A DNA stretch of 64,000 bases from Distichodus sexfasciatus (taxonomy: Eukaryota > Chordata > Actinopteri > Characiformes > Distichodontidae). Below are positions 1-13,002 of this stretch, one piece after another (within the stretch, counting starts at the first letter, position 1; every line of letters begins with the position of its first letter). The stretch covers positions 278,310-342,309 of the forward strand of contig JAVGVS010000288.1 in assembly GCA_032718565.1 (NCBI GenBank), written 5' to 3'. The translations under genes were made by a program, and so were the position numbers. The notes under the pieces were generated by a model. It saw nothing but the letters and a program-made list of their open reading frames with translations, ran no database searches and had not been told where the DNA came from.

Positions 1-2496
1 GGAGGTCCAGTTTTATGAGAGTTTTCATATCTATCAGACCTAGTCAATTGGCCTGGGATCAGATGTATATCATCACTAAGTAAGTTATATAGCTATCCCT
101 GATCACCTTACCTGACTTAAGCAAAAAAATCACTAAACATGCAGAAAAATCATACTGGAAACAAAATTATCCAAAGAAATATCAACAACCAGAGATGTGC
201 AGATGGTACTACATTAATGGATAAAATACAGAATGGTCTGGAAAAAAAAAAGTTTGATAAAATCTCGAATATAAGGTGCAAAAAATGACATCCAAAAAGC
301 AAAATTTTGTCAATTCACCTTATTAAGTGGTAATAAATAGTTGTAATGAGTGAGTAGTGGCTAATTTCCTTAGATATGAACTATGCACATGACAAACTAT
401 GATGATTTTGAGCTTTGGGTGTGGATGAAGACTGTTGAGAATCCTGTGGACAGCAGGAAACTCAAACTGATCAATACCTAAAGAAAAAACCTCAAACAGC
501 ATAAAAAGGATCGACATCATAAAAAGGTTCTCCAGAGCTCTAATGAAGAACCAGTGTAGAAGTGGATGAAAGTTGTGGCAAATGACCTTGTTTATGCATA
601 TGTCCTACAGAAATGATGCATATGACGCTAAAAGATCCCAGACTCACAGTTTGCTGACAGAAAAGGCCAACATGTTCATGTGGTCATGGTCCTAGGTTAT
701 GAAGAGCTGGTGTGGCTGGGCAATGAAGCACCTCTACTGTGATGGCATTGTAACAGACAGCAAAAATTGAGGGTTGAGGTTTCTGTTTTGATAAGATCCA
801 GTGACGTAGGTCTCACAAATTTGCTTCGTGTCATTGTCCTGATATGTAGCATACTGTCATAGTTCAAACAAACCCTTTGATGCACTAAATAAGATCAACA
901 CAGCCTAAATATACAGTACCTCGTGTGATTTCTGTGAAAATGACGAGAACTCTCACAAGAATCACATCAATACACAATGCGAAACGTAATTCTGTAAATG
1001 GCAGACGGATAGTTGCCAGCATTAGGTGCATTTAGAGTGCACTGAGTTTTAGTTAAACTGAGACCCAGCAATTGTGTAATGTTTCATTTAAAAGCAGTCC
1101 GCTGAATGAATGATTTAAGGGGAGGTGTAAAAAGGTCCCTCGTGGCTCTATGCGGCAAGTGGACGGGTCAACTTAAGGCACCGTCGGACGTCTTCAGAAA
1201 GACAAAATCCACAGGCCTTTACGTAGAGGTCTGTTGGTGTGAAAGTCTAACAAAGAGACTGACCAGGTGGGAAGGACCCCATGCCAAAATGCTGTAATAC
1301 TCCACCACCTGCTGTTTCATTACCCAGCTCAGCTCGTACTGGCTCTGCCACAATGCCCAGAACAGGTGTTCAAAATTAAAGCACATTTTCTCCACCAAAG
1401 AATGACGCAGCATATCAAACTGAGCAACATAAGAGCAGAAAACAAATACACACTTTATTTGAACGCCATCCAAAGTCATATAGGTTCTGTTGATATCATT
1501 CAAATGCAATAAAAAAGTTAACCATGTGGCCAATTTCAGTAGGTTTATTTAATCTGGTGTGTTTGGCAGGCGTCAGCCCGTTTTCTGTATCATTGCCATC
1601 TTCTCTCTGCATATCACTAATAGCTTTTAAATGTGTCCATATGAGCCACAGCGCCATGAACAGAGAGCACAACGACTGTTTAAAAAGCCAGGCCCTATAA
1701 TCTTCCTGCTTCATTTCCCCCTGAACTTATTCCAAATCAAAACCGAAGTCCAAAGCGTGGGCGAGTGAGGCGGTGGCAGCTGAGGCCCAATTTAGGTCCA
1801 AATTGATAAATGAAATATGAAAGCCTTGCCACCTCAAAATGGGCAAACCTCCACCAAACTCCTGAGCCGAAAGCCTCAAAAGAGACAAAAAGTGGAACAC
1901 GACTTGAATCGCACGTGACAATGTTCTCAAAGCACAATTCTCCAATTTCTGCAAGAAGACAAAGGTCCAACACTAGGTCCATTTATATGATATATAAGAC
2001 AGCTGCCAACTTCTACCTCAGCTTTTTATACTATAGTGATGTTCTTCTTATTGCAATGTGATTTTGTTCAGATAAGCAGCAATGTGAAGTGAAATGCCGA
2101 GTTAACGTGCTTAATCCAGAGTCATGACTGCTACAAGGAGACAAGCTTAAGCCTGTGATGAATCCAGAGTTTTACTGGTGCAGCAAAAGCTTCGAAATCA
2201 GTCAACCCGCATCCCAGTGTGCATAGATCTATGAATAATCAACTGAAATCTGATTAGATATGATATATGCAACATCCTGTATGTGTTGTTACTCCACTGG
2301 TGGTGAATTGAGAGGGGTTATAACCTCAGCATACATATAGTGTCATGTAAACTCCTGTGCATGCATTACTAACTTATTAATCTTATCAATTACTTATCAA
2401 AAATTATATGTTCCTTAAGATCTATTTAATGAATCAAATTATCATCTAGTCATATCGTACCATGTGGAGGAAGCAGGACTCATATTTTAAGTCAAA
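1..2496. other. Non-coding stretch, no gene recognised
   Basis: AT-rich unique-looking sequence without any recognised repeat. The minus-strand frame 1219-1533 (104 codons) is the only protein-like segment and is listed separately. Moderately GC-balanced islands near 1750-1960 could be conserved non-coding DNA, but this cannot be judged without alignment. Confidence 0.4.
1219..1533 (-). other. Unassigned open frame, possible exon
   Basis: A 104-codon frame with a tryptophan- and aromatic-rich core (HSLVEKMCFNFEHLFWALW, then QSQYELSW) that looks more like protein than chance. A plausible acceptor (TTTTCTGCTCTTATGTTGCTCAG) lies at about 1418-1440 on the minus strand, and GTAATG follows the ELSW codons. 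I do not recognise the family and see no partner exon, so a real exon and a chance frame are both possible. Confidence 0.2.
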
Positions 2497-2648
2497 GTGA
2501 GTGATTATTTGTCATTGTGAACACAGCACAGCACACAGTGCCCCACAACCAAATGTGACCTCCACATTTAACCCATCCGTGAAGGAGGAGTGGGCAGCTG
2601 TGCCTGGATTCGAACCTGCGATCCTACCGTTACACCACCAACTGCCCC
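2497..2648 (-). mobile_element. tRNA-derived SINE, family A, internally deleted copy
   Basis: Read on the minus strand it begins GGGGCAGTTGGTGGTGTAAC (A-box-like), then GGTTCGAATCC-like B box, and ends with the family tail CACAATGACAAATAATCAC. The middle section present in other family A copies (starting near ACCGGTAAAGGTACC) is missing, so the copy is about 150 bp instead of about 225 bp. Confidence 0.75.
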
Positions 2649-3624
2649 ATATGGACCATTACTGTCTCAGACTTTTAAAAATATCACCACTTAACACCCC
2701 ATTCTTTAACAACTGTTGTTGTTGTGTATGCTAAGAACACAGTTCATACATAATTCACACACTTATTATCAAATTGGTACTATTGTTATTGAACATTTAT
2801 ATGAGCCAAAACAATTATATGAATATCTGTCCATGCTAGCAATCATATGCAATTTGAGACTCTTAGGTTAATATTAATATGACTGGAAGTTTGAAATCCC
2901 AAATATGCATATCTGCTTGTACCTTTGAGTACTACCACGATTATTGTGATTCCACGTTGATCCACCAGAGGCCAGCTTGTCTCCTGTTCTCTCTCTTCGT
3001 TAATGTTTGTCTGTCCTGATGTGCTACACTTGAGTTTGTGAGTATTTCAGCCTACATCTCCCTGTCAGTGATCTGCTTAGGATTTGGCAGGAAAGCTAAC
3101 AGTTAGCCATTAGCCGCTAGCCATTAGCCCGTGTAGCGTGGTGGTTAACTCAAACACAGACTGGAGCGCGAGTAGGTAGGATGGCCACACGAGTTGATAT
3201 AAGAACTCTCTACACTAGGAGCAAGATTTCCCACAAGAAACCGCGTTCTAAAAGACACACACTCAATCAAGGAGATGAAGCCAAATAACTGGAGAACTCA
3301 CAGTCGATGCCGAAATGAATCGGAGTTGGGTCAGGTTGACTCAATGACTGAGCGATTCACCGCAAGGAATTGACTCCTTTTATACTCCCTGAACCGCAAC
3401 CGTCCACCCCTGGGTCCTAGTGCCGGTCGCGTTACGCAGTGTGCGTGAGACTCCCACGTCATTGTCTTGCATCTGAAGTTCTTGGAGGAGCTGTCTTTGT
3501 GCTTGGTTTGGTTTAGTTTCTGCTTTGTTTCTGTTGATCATTAAAGCTTTTCGTTAACCCCCAGGCCTGCATACCATTTTGTTGTTCCCGCACTTACACT
3601 AGCTGACAATTATAGGAAAGTAGG
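2649..3624. other. Unassigned sequence with possible LTR or LINE remnant
   Basis: No gene is seen. From about 2950 a GC-richer stretch holds TCATTAAAGCTTTTCG near 3538 and short tandem GCCATTAGCC motifs at 3103-3130, which could be the decayed end of a retroelement. No terminal duplication or coding remnant was identified. Confidence 0.25.
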
Positions 3625-4188
3625 AAATAGGAAATTTTTGATTTTTTGTGTTTAGTGTTTTGAAACAGTGGAAGGTCTATATTGTACTGTTGTGAATAAA
3701 TCTGGCTGAAAACTTACCCTTTCCATCCTAAAAACGTGACTTTCTTGAGGTGAGGAATTCAATTCCAGCAGAATGTTAAAAGTTTCTGTTTTGACCGCTC
3801 TACTTCAATATTTACGGTAAATCCACTCGACTAGTGTGAAGATATTTCTCCGGCTCCCGAGTTCAGTTAACCTAACGCAGGTAGGCTATCCATGTGGCTG
3901 TGAATGCAGCGTAGGCTACCGTAAATGCAAACGTAGCCGCGACCGCACCAAGCGTCTGTGAGTGCTACGGCGATAGTCAACTTCAAAGGCAGATTTCTCC
4001 GTTTCTCGCTTGGCGTGACAGGAGAAACCCGACTCCTTTGAATGTTGATATCTCAGTCATATGTCGTCCCATTCATTCCATATAGGTATCGTTTTGAAGC
4101 TTGATTTATGCCCTTTCATGAAAACATAATAACTCAATTTTGAAAATTTGCGACAAGCGACTGGTTTTGCCGTGGAGGGTCACAAATG
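3625..4188. mobile_element. TIR element GTGACCCTCCACGGC family, 5'-truncated copy
   Basis: About 560 bp aligns along its length with 21477-22119. It shares segments such as TTGAAACAGTGGAAGGTC and AACCTAACGCAGGTAGGC, and ends with GGTTTTGCCGTGGAGGGTCAC, the inverted terminal repeat of the intact copy. The left terminal repeat is missing. It has no open frame, so it is non-autonomous. Confidence 0.8.
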
Positions 4189-7100
4189 TACTTTTTGCAC
4201 ACATCCATTGCTTTATTCAGGAGTCTGACAGTTGAAAGAATGCTACAGATAGAGGATCTATCATCAATAATCTCACAACAGGTAAATTCTTGTTGAGAGA
4301 CTCTCCATCATCTAACTCACTTTCAGTCTCTCCTATACCACATTATGGATGGCTGTGTTCTGTAAGGTTGGCACTGTTCTCCAGAATTAGTTCTGTTTGG
4401 CTAATCGGGCCCAAGAGGAAAATTGCAAATGAGACTTTGATGGAAACTAAACCACGCTAAGACTTGAGGATGGTGCAACATCCACTGCAGCTAATGAATG
4501 TAGTGAAATGAACTTTTCTGATGGGGTTGCTCTGAACACAAACACTAACGGGTTTTACAATCAGCATGATTAATATATCTTTTCCATCACTGTAACTGAA
4601 TATGTATTTATATCTGTGATGTGCTCCGTTTTCTTCTCTTACCGTCACACTAAGGCCAGACACACAAACATCCCTGTCTTCATTAAAACAAATCTTTGGT
4701 TCCACGGTTCCAAGTGGACCCCAACTTAATTATGGTGAGAGTCAGCAGAGCGATGTCTCAGAGTCTCTCGTCTCAGACAGAATGAAAGAATTCATTTGAC
4801 CTTAGCAGTACGATTCCTCAGATCGGAGGAGCAGGACTTGGAGAGAGACGACGGAGGATGATGTGTTTGTTTAAAATATTTACACTACGTGAGAGTAGCA
4901 CAGAAGCCCATGCTTGACGAGTTATAAAGATTTAATCTATTTGGGGTTTTTTTCTTCGTCTTTTTCTCATGTCTGTGTGCTAATAGAGTCAGTGCGAGCG
5001 GATGAATGAATGAGAGTCAGACGGAGGTCTCACACGTGTACAACATTTGCTATTTGACATGTTCTTTGCTCACAGCCTATGCTAACAGATGTTCCTGTTC
5101 ACTGACGGGTTGATTATGGTACAGGAAAACAAGGCCTGTTTCATTTCTTCCATATGGCAAAAGCAACCGTCTGTACACATAGGCCGAAAAACACAGCGAA
5201 TGTGTTGAGCTAATTAAAATAACAATTAGCAATGCAACTTGTGCTCAAGACTTCATGGTTGACTGATTAGATTGTAATCGTTTTTACACAATAACTGTTC
5301 TATAGAACTACTTCACAAACTACTTTTCATTATAGCTGAGCTGGACTTCTAGCCAGTTGCAGCTTTATTTTATTCTATGACAGAGCCACTGAATGAGAGC
5401 CTCCTCAGTCTTGAATTCAAAATGAAATATGTCTGCCATTTGTGACCTATCATCACATAATGTGCATTAGAGTTAAAGGAATAACAATAATAGCAAGGAA
5501 CATCAAAGAATCCATGAGATACAATCAATATCTATCAATGCATTTAAGCAAAAGTGCAAATATTGCACATTTTAAAATGGGGTCTGATTAATGGAAGGCA
5601 TTACGAAGCAATGCAGTTTTTACAACAGGCTTTAGTTGGGGCAAAATTGTTTTTGGACAGTTGGTTCCAGCAGGGGGCAGCATTATGGCTAAATACCCTT
5701 TCACCCTCTATAGTTTCAGCGCCGGTCTCCACCAGCATTCTAAACCCAAACCAGTAAGTGACAACTGAGTGACTAGACAATGGGTAATACTTTGAATCCT
5801 TTGAATAATGTAATAATTATTGACATGCAGGATTTTTAATGAAACTTCCTGATATTCTTTGTTGTTCTTGAGACAATTTTTGCATTCATAAAATCTCTAG
5901 TCTACTGGACTTCAGAAACTTGAGAACTTGGCTGCATATGTTTAGTCATTTTTCAGTATTAGGTCCAAATTCAAAGCTAAATGAAATCCTTTAGCAACCT
6001 ACAGGTTATTTAGATAGAATTATCACTTACTCTTTAGCAGAACAGCTTTAGAAGAGCAACGCACACACAGTGCTGAAGTACTGCAAAGGTCACAGAAAAT
6101 GTCTAATCCATCAAGAGAAATTGGCTAAAATGGATATAAATGAAACTTTACATGACCATGCTAAATACCATGTTAAAATAATATAGATAAATCTTTTTGG
6201 GGGGGAATAATAATTGATCAGTTATCATTTTAGCTAATGCACGATACAGAAAGACATCATGCTTCAATTCCATATCTTCTATATTCAACAGCAGTATTTC
6301 CAATGAAAAGTGCACAAATAAGTCTTTTAAGTTCTAACCAATTTGTCCTAACATGATGTCCTATGGTGAGCTGAGATGTGAGCTGACACTGTCCTGGATC
6401 TCATTAATGGCTTGAAAATAAATTCATAGTTTGCTATTGCAACATTTCACAGATGCATATGAAACAGAGCCTTTGATAAAATGTATTGTCCTTTAGGTCT
6501 ACAATCAGTATTTCTGGCTGTACATTGGCTAACATTGCCTTGCACAATACATTTATCAGATGGGAGTAAAATGAAAAAAATAAGAGATAAGAATTAATTT
6601 TTTTGATGAATAATGGACTCTATGGAATGGCTTTGGCCCGAATAGATTAGAGATATAACACATCATCCACTGTAGGGTGAACAGTTTGAGACTGCAGTAT
6701 GGCCAGGCTTGAAACGAATCTGCTTCTAGAATATAATAACTGTATCATACCTTTTTTCATCTCTCTGGGCTGGAAGATGCTAACAAGAAAAGAGAAGAAA
6801 CCCAAATAACGATTCTCGTTGCTGAGAGGAGAGAAAAATGACTCCATTTCCCATATCTCTATGTGCTCTCTCTCATCTCCTCTCTTCCTCCCCCCACCTC
6901 TCTCTCTTTCTGTCCCTTAGCAATAGTGTTTTTTTTTTCCCGCTTGCCTCATGGACTTGATTAGATTTCAATTAAGTCTCCTCCTTACCCTCTTCTCATG
7001 AATTCAGGGAACTTGGATGAAGCAAGAGGAAATCCTGCTGAGAAGAGAGAGAGGGAGGAAAAAAAGTATATATTATTTATTCATGATGACTCCGTAATGA

Positions 7101-8585
7101 TTTCTATTACCAGATAGATTACCTTCTGTTAATGGCCACTCTCTGCTATCCCTCTCTATATTTCTCCCAAGTCATTTTTATGCTCCAGAGCAGCTCAGAG
7201 CTCAGCAGAGCAGCTGTGCCGAGATCAGCGTCGAGGCGGGAGAGAATCTCCCCGTGGAGAAAGTCACCTGTGAACGTCTTTCCATTTCCTGGTGGTTTAC
7301 GCCACCCTCCGAGGCAGTCATGACTGATAATGGGTGTTCTTTCTACGACTGCTTTCACTGACGAAGATAAACAGTCCAAGGATCCCTCATGCAGTTTTAA
7401 TTCTGAGTGAAACAGGAGCGTTGAGGTCTGACAGAATCAGTCACTCTGTGCATGAGGGCTTAAGGCCTGTATGAAGATTATGTGTAATTGCTTCAATGGG
7501 CTGATGCTGTGATCAAAGCCATGAAGACTGATGGAAAGGTTGTAGAAATTCTAATGTGAAATGGGTTTTTTTGTAATGTGTGAAACCGCAAAGGAATAGT
7601 TCAAGGAAAATTTTAAAGACCCAGTAAGGTCAAAATAATATCGGCTGTAAGTTCCTTATATCAAAGAAACAGTTGTCACTAATCACCTCGTCAATTTCGA
7701 GTGATTACGAACGTTGTTACATAGGTAAAATTAAGTTTCAAAGTGGTGAAAATACAGGCGGTACTTTCTATGCTCGGATGCTGTAGGTGTGTCGGCTCAA
7801 AGCGCTGAAGCACCGTCCACTACTACAGAGCTACTACCCATCGACTGTAAAACACATGCACACACACTGTTAAAAAGATCATTCTAAAGTGGTGCAAGTA
7901 AAACTGTGTAAAGATTTCCCTTGTTGTGCCTTATACGCAACTGGATCACTGGAAGAGATGAAGACAGCGACAGGATAGTGAGCACAGTCTGGGCTAATAC
8001 GGAATACAACACGGGATAATGGAGGGAAATATTTAAGCAGGAGGACAGCAGGGGAAAGACTAAAATGACAGAGGAACGTGGAAAACACACGAGTTGATAG
8101 ATTAGAGCAGATAGTTTACTAACTTACATTTTACCATGCATTACGCCAACGCTATAATTCACATCTCAGCTAGCTCATACGGATTAGCTGCGTGTTCTCA
8201 TGCGTTCACTAATCATTTGGAGTTCTTTACAACAGTTTAAACATGCACGTCATAATTTACAGTTTATGACGACACAAAATAGCTAAACTTACCCTTGGTG
8301 GTTCAACAGCAGCCGCCGGCGGTGAAGAAATGGAGATATTAGGAACCGCTTCGGACTTCGCATATGACAGACTCTCTTAGCGAAACTTGCCCAGACTAGC
8401 AGGTAGGCTACTGACGCTGTGCAGGTGGGCAGGGCCAGAGCAGTAGGTCTGGGCAGTACTATGCTAAACATAACTTCTCTATGTCAGCTGACTGCATTTT
8501 ACTTAGACCTTCCATGAAAAACGGTTAACTCCACAACGTCGTAAAACTGACTTCAGCGGTTTGACATTCGTTTGTTCACTATTGA
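4189..8585. other. Non-coding stretch, no gene or known repeat
   Basis: No exon, RNA gene or transposon recognised. There is a CT-rich segment at 6870-6950. The region 7620-8580 reads like old repeat-derived DNA but has no matching copy in this window and no inverted ends that I could find. Short open frames of 60-77 codons look like chance. Confidence 0.4.
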
Positions 8586-8882
8586 CGCCGCTTAAACCCA
8601 ACTGGGGTCTCAGGGGGACCCAAGCCTATCCCTGGAACTTACGGGCGCAAGGCGGGGACCAACCCTGGGCAGGCACCAATACAACACAGGCACACACACT
8701 CACACAATCACACTTACATTCACACCTTACAGGGCCAATTTAGAGTTTCCAACTAACCTATATTGCATGCTGTTGGACTGTGGGAGGAAACCTAGAGAAA
8801 ACCCACATGAACACGGGGAGAGCATGCACACGCCACACAGAAAGGCCCTATGGCCGACCCGGGGTTCGAACCCAGGACCTTC
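8586..8882 (-). mobile_element. tRNA-derived SINE, family B
   Basis: On the minus strand it runs from a B-box-like GGGTTCGAACCC through the core GGTTTCCTCCCACAGTCCA to a tail ending ACCCCAGTTGGGTTTAAGC. The core with repeated TTTCCTCC is the hallmark of a very widespread fish SINE. The same family is present at 10435-10718 and 29266-29520. A CA run lies inside it at about 8690-8705. Confidence 0.75.
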
Positions 8883-10434
8883 TCGCTTGTCTTCATTTGG
8901 TGTTCAAATTATGGTTTTCATGAATTGGAGCTGCAAGTTTAACATTTGCTCAAGAAACAGAAAATTATTACAACCCAATTAGCAAAAAGTAAAGTCAGGG
9001 TAACTTATGACAACCCAATTAGCCCAATGGAAATATATAATGGTAATCAGGGTGACATTATTAATCCTTTCATGCATGAATTTTAAGTTTATAAAGGAAA
9101 ACTGTCCACTTTGCATTAAAGTGTTCAATTAAACTAGGACTGTAAATGAAACAGTATACGTAAAATATGTTTTACTGGCCAATTACATTTGACATATGCA
9201 AAACTTTTGTGGAGTTCTTTTAACTACCGCATTTATTTAGATTAAGCGTACTTCCCCTAAGTAGTCATTTAGACTTAAACTTACTTTTAGGATAAATAAT
9301 GACTTAGAGGAAGCTACATTCCTAGGTAGAATGATAAGTTAGGCAAGAGGGGTCCTGTATGGAAAATAATGACATTACATCCTGCGCACAGCAAGTAAGA
9401 CCAATTACTTTTTTGCGGCTTGTTTATTGCCAAACAGAACTCGGGTATTTAAACATGAAAAATATAAGAATCTCATTAAAAACCGGGTCAGAGCCCTTTA
9501 GGATGTTCCTCGAGATGAATTTATTCGAACATTTCCTGAACGGCCTTTTTTGCCTCACATAGATGGAGACAGCAGATTGCTTTTCACGTGAAAGGTTTTT
9601 GGAAACTGGGTTGAAGGGAGCATTGTAAAGCGTTGCATGCTTCAGTGGCCGGCCCTCAGGCAGATTAGTAATATGAGATCTGGTCAAGCTGAGATTTGTT
9701 TTGGAATATGTCATGAGCGTATCCATTATACGCATGTCAGTCTTCTAAATCCGGCAAATGCCTCTCCGCTCTCCAGTACCCCCAGCGCGTCTGTTTTTTC
9801 CCGTTGCCAATAATGCATGAAACCAAGCATTTGAAGATGCTTACCTTATATATAAATCATAGGCCAGTTTATTACCGCTTTTCAACCTTTACCTAAAGAC
9901 CAACACCTTTTTAATCTTTCAATCGAGCTCCTCGGTGTGCTTTACCATTCTGTGCGTCTCACGGCAAGGCAACTTCAACTTAGCATGACCGCAGCCAGCG
10001 GTTCGCTCGCGGATCTGGTTCTCGGTGTGCTGTGACCCCTCCGTCACGCTGATCCCTGTATCTGTTTCATCATCATGTCTTACTTTGGCATGTCAACCTT
10101 TCTTAAGCCTCATCTGGACGCTGGATAATGGATGAAGCTTCAGGTTCAGGCCGGCCCATCGGAGTGTCGCAATTTAATCTCCGGCAGCCGCCAAGCAGAC
10201 AAGTTAACTGTTTATTTAGTCTGTGGGGTTCAGCGGTGACATGCTGATCCGACACACCAGGGCAGATGGACGGGGTGAGAAAGTGAAAACAGAGTCTGTG
10301 ATTTCAAACAGCAGCCCATTGACACTGGAATGACTGCAGGAAATGTTTCATTGCCTTATTGCAGAGGTTCCATCCCCTTTCTGCGGTCTGCTGTTCGTTC
10401 CAGCTTGTCTAACGGGACTCAACTCATGGAAGGT
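8883..10434. other. Non-coding stretch; GC-balanced segment 9640-10330
   Basis: No gene recognised. The segment 9640-10330 has balanced composition and no repeat signature, as expected of conserved non-coding DNA, but conservation cannot be tested here. A minus-strand frame of 103 codons at 9424-9735 has no recognisable features. Confidence 0.3.
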
Positions 10435-10718
10435 CAGTCATCTGTCATTATCTGGACCGCTTAATCCCAACTGGGGTCGCAGGGGAACCGGAGCCTATCC
10501 CGGGAACTTGCAGGCACAGGCAGGGGACAACCATGGGTCAGGCGCCAACACACCTTACGAAGGCCAATTTAGAGTCACCAATTAACCTATATTGCATGCC
10601 TTTGGACCATGGGAGGAAACCGGAGCACTCGGAGGAAACCCACGTGAACACAGGGAGAGCATGCAAACTCCACACAGAAAGGCCCTACGGCTGTCCCCGG
10701 GGTTCGAACCCAGGACCT
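10435..10718 (-). mobile_element. tRNA-derived SINE, family B, with perfect 12-bp target duplication
   Basis: The element is flanked by CTCATGGAAGGT at 10423-10434 and again at 10719-10730, an exact 12-bp target-site duplication. On the minus strand it has GGGTTCGAACC (B box), GGAGTTTGCATGCTCTCC, GGTTTCCTCC twice, and a tail near GACCCCAGTTGGGATTAAGC. The intact duplication marks this as the best-preserved and probably youngest family B copy in the window. Confidence 0.88.
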
Positions 10719-11556
10719 CTCATGGAAGGTGTTATAATTAATTACATAACGAATCAAATCAAAGGTGTGTTGGAGTTGAGAGTGCTCAAGTGTGGGAAGT
10801 TTGTGAAACTGAGACCTGCTAATGGCAGCCTTCAGGCCAGATCCAGCCCGACCAAGCAATATATCTGGCCCCTCACGTCACATTGGCAACAAACGTAAAC
10901 AGACACGTGCGCTCCCTATGGCCATCTGTGATTAGCGATCTCCACGTCAGTGCGTTGACATCTCCGCTAGTCATTAAGAGTGAGTGAAATCTTAATGATA
11001 ACAGTTGCGATAACAGACTTTGAACTTACCGGATATTCATTACTCTGTATGTGAAATTATTTCTGAGCAATTCCCTGCACGACAACTGAAGTAATTGCGT
11101 AAAAACACATTATTACGTTATTCATGATGTAAATACGTGTTGGCGTGATTCTCATATGGAACGCCAATATGCACAAAAATGTAGTTTGATGTGACATGGA
11201 CATGGCCCTCAGCCCAACTTGCTTTACATAATTTGGACCTCTGGGAAAGATAATTGGGGACCAATGCTTTAGGGTTTCGTTGCTTCATGAGAAACTCTTA
11301 GAATTCCTAGACTTTTTTAAATTACTAAATTACAGACATGAGAAAATCTGGCAAATCATTATCCAGTCAGGTTTTTATTCTTCCTGTTCAATTAACCAGG
11401 TGAACAAGCGACCGTACCGTTCTGCAGTGGATTTTAAATGATGATAACAAAACTCTGACTGTGACTTTTTACTTAAACCTGGATGTCATATTCCTGCTAA
11501 TGAAGCTTAACCATGGTGATTTATTCATAATGTTTTGATTTTTTATTTTTGACTAA

Positions 11557-11976
11557 ATGAAGGGTCTGGCTTCACCTGAACGTCTTCCTGGAATTTACAG
11601 GAACCCATTACATTTTCTACCAGATGACTCACACTGCATGATCAATGGGGTCCTGAGGGATCTCTTGACCAATTGCGCCTTAATTAATCATCTGAATACT
11701 AAAATATTTTGTGCTTTACAAAATATTGACCCAGAGGAGGATGGGGCTCTTCAAAGTCTTGGTTCTTCTCGTGGTTTGTTCCATTTTACCACAGTAGAAG
11801 TTTTTCTTGACATGCTCATTAGGACCTGGTCAAATGGAAAGCTGCTTTATGACAATGTGTGTTGCAATGCAAATGACAGAAATCTTTATGGTTATAGAGA
11901 TGAAAAAGTGTCCAAGTCACACCATTTAAATCCACTGCAGATTAGGACTGATGATTTGTTCACTTGGTTAATTTAA
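11557..11976 (+). other. Unassigned 139-codon open frame, possible exon or gene remnant
   Basis: An in-frame stop (TAA) lies immediately before the ATG. Within the frame TTCCTGGAATTTACAG at about 11586-11601 would serve as an acceptor, after which the translation is protein-like: NPLHFLPDDSHCMING, VLRDLLTNCALINHL, GLFHFTTVEVFLDML and IRTWSNGKLLYDN. It is the longest non-repetitive frame in the left half. I do not recognise the family. No partner exon is evident. It could be an exon of an unplaced plus-strand gene, a retrocopy remnant or chance. Confidence 0.25.
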
Positions 11977-12641
11977 CAGGTAGAGTAAAAAATGATTGGA
12001 AAATCACTTGCTAAAACCATACAGTATTTCCACATCTCTGCAAAACTGAACCACAGATAAGGCGAAGTACTCTATCTCAAAATTTGCTGCATGGCCCAAA
12101 ATAGCAAAGAGTGAAAGAAAGATTAAGTACAGAGCTAAGTTGCTTTAAACTGGTTGTGCTATATGAGCTCTGCCCTTGTGTGGAATTACACTTACTCCTG
12201 GAAGTGAATTTAATGGACTGCCACCAGCAATATAAGCCCACCTCCAGGGCAGCATTTAGCTCGGCTTTACTGGCGTCCGACGGCTAATGAATTGGGCCGA
12301 GCAGTGGGCTCGTACGGAGTGAGGCAGTGCAGAGGGCCATCATGGCTCAGCGAGTAATTGACAGTGGAGATGAATGTGTCTTCCTTTGCGGACAGCAAAG
12401 CGGCTGTCATTACTCATGAACGTCAACGTTTACAGTGGGGCCCCCGGGGGCCGAGCAGGCAGCTCGAGCCGGACCCCAGCGACGGTGTGGCCTGAAGCGG
12501 GGCACAATGTCCGGACTTCTGGGCTCGAGTGACGGCTGGAAGCTCGGACAGTCGGATAATCTCGGACCACTTAAGAGATGATGCGCTTGAGAGGTGAAAT
12601 TACATCCAGCACTGCAGAACTTTGGACATGGTTCGCTTACA

Positions 12642-12833
12642 GCACACACACACTACACACACACACATGCACACATGTGTCAGAGATATACCCGGAGCAC
12701 ACTGGATCTTCTCAACTGTACATACACCGTCTGCTCAAATGCAGTTACACAAAATGGTGCATTAGGACCGCCGAGGCAGACATCTACATCCGGCTGCATC
12801 CAGTCCAGAATCTGTGTGTGTGTGTGTGTGTGT
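12642..12833. repeat. CA and TG microsatellites
   Basis: CACA-rich stretch 12642-12678 and pure (TG)n 12813-12833, about 130 bp apart and of opposite sense, so able to pair with each other. Confidence 0.85.
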
Positions 12834-13002
12834 GTAAGTGTGTGGGCTGGGAGTATGGGGATTAGAGGAAACCAGAGCACTTTTATTCATATGGACTGTA
12901 TGGGTGCAGCAGCTCTTGTTTTCATTCAACTGCCTATTTTTTCCTAACATACAATAGAAATCACACACACTCTCTGCTCCAGATTAAACACACAGCACAC
13001 AT

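Larger units (their letters stand above)
10731..13002. other. Mostly non-coding; one open frame and CA/TG runs
   Basis: It holds the unassigned frame 11557-11976. A GC-rich segment at 12240-12560 has no repeat signature. Microsatellites are (CA)n near 12642-12680 and (TG)n at 12813-12833. No confirmed exon. Confidence 0.4.

Noticed and set aside
3112..3600. LTR of a retrovirus-like element
   Set aside because: There is suggestive composition and a polyadenylation-like motif, but no TG...CA ends with a duplication, no primer-binding site and no second copy in the window.
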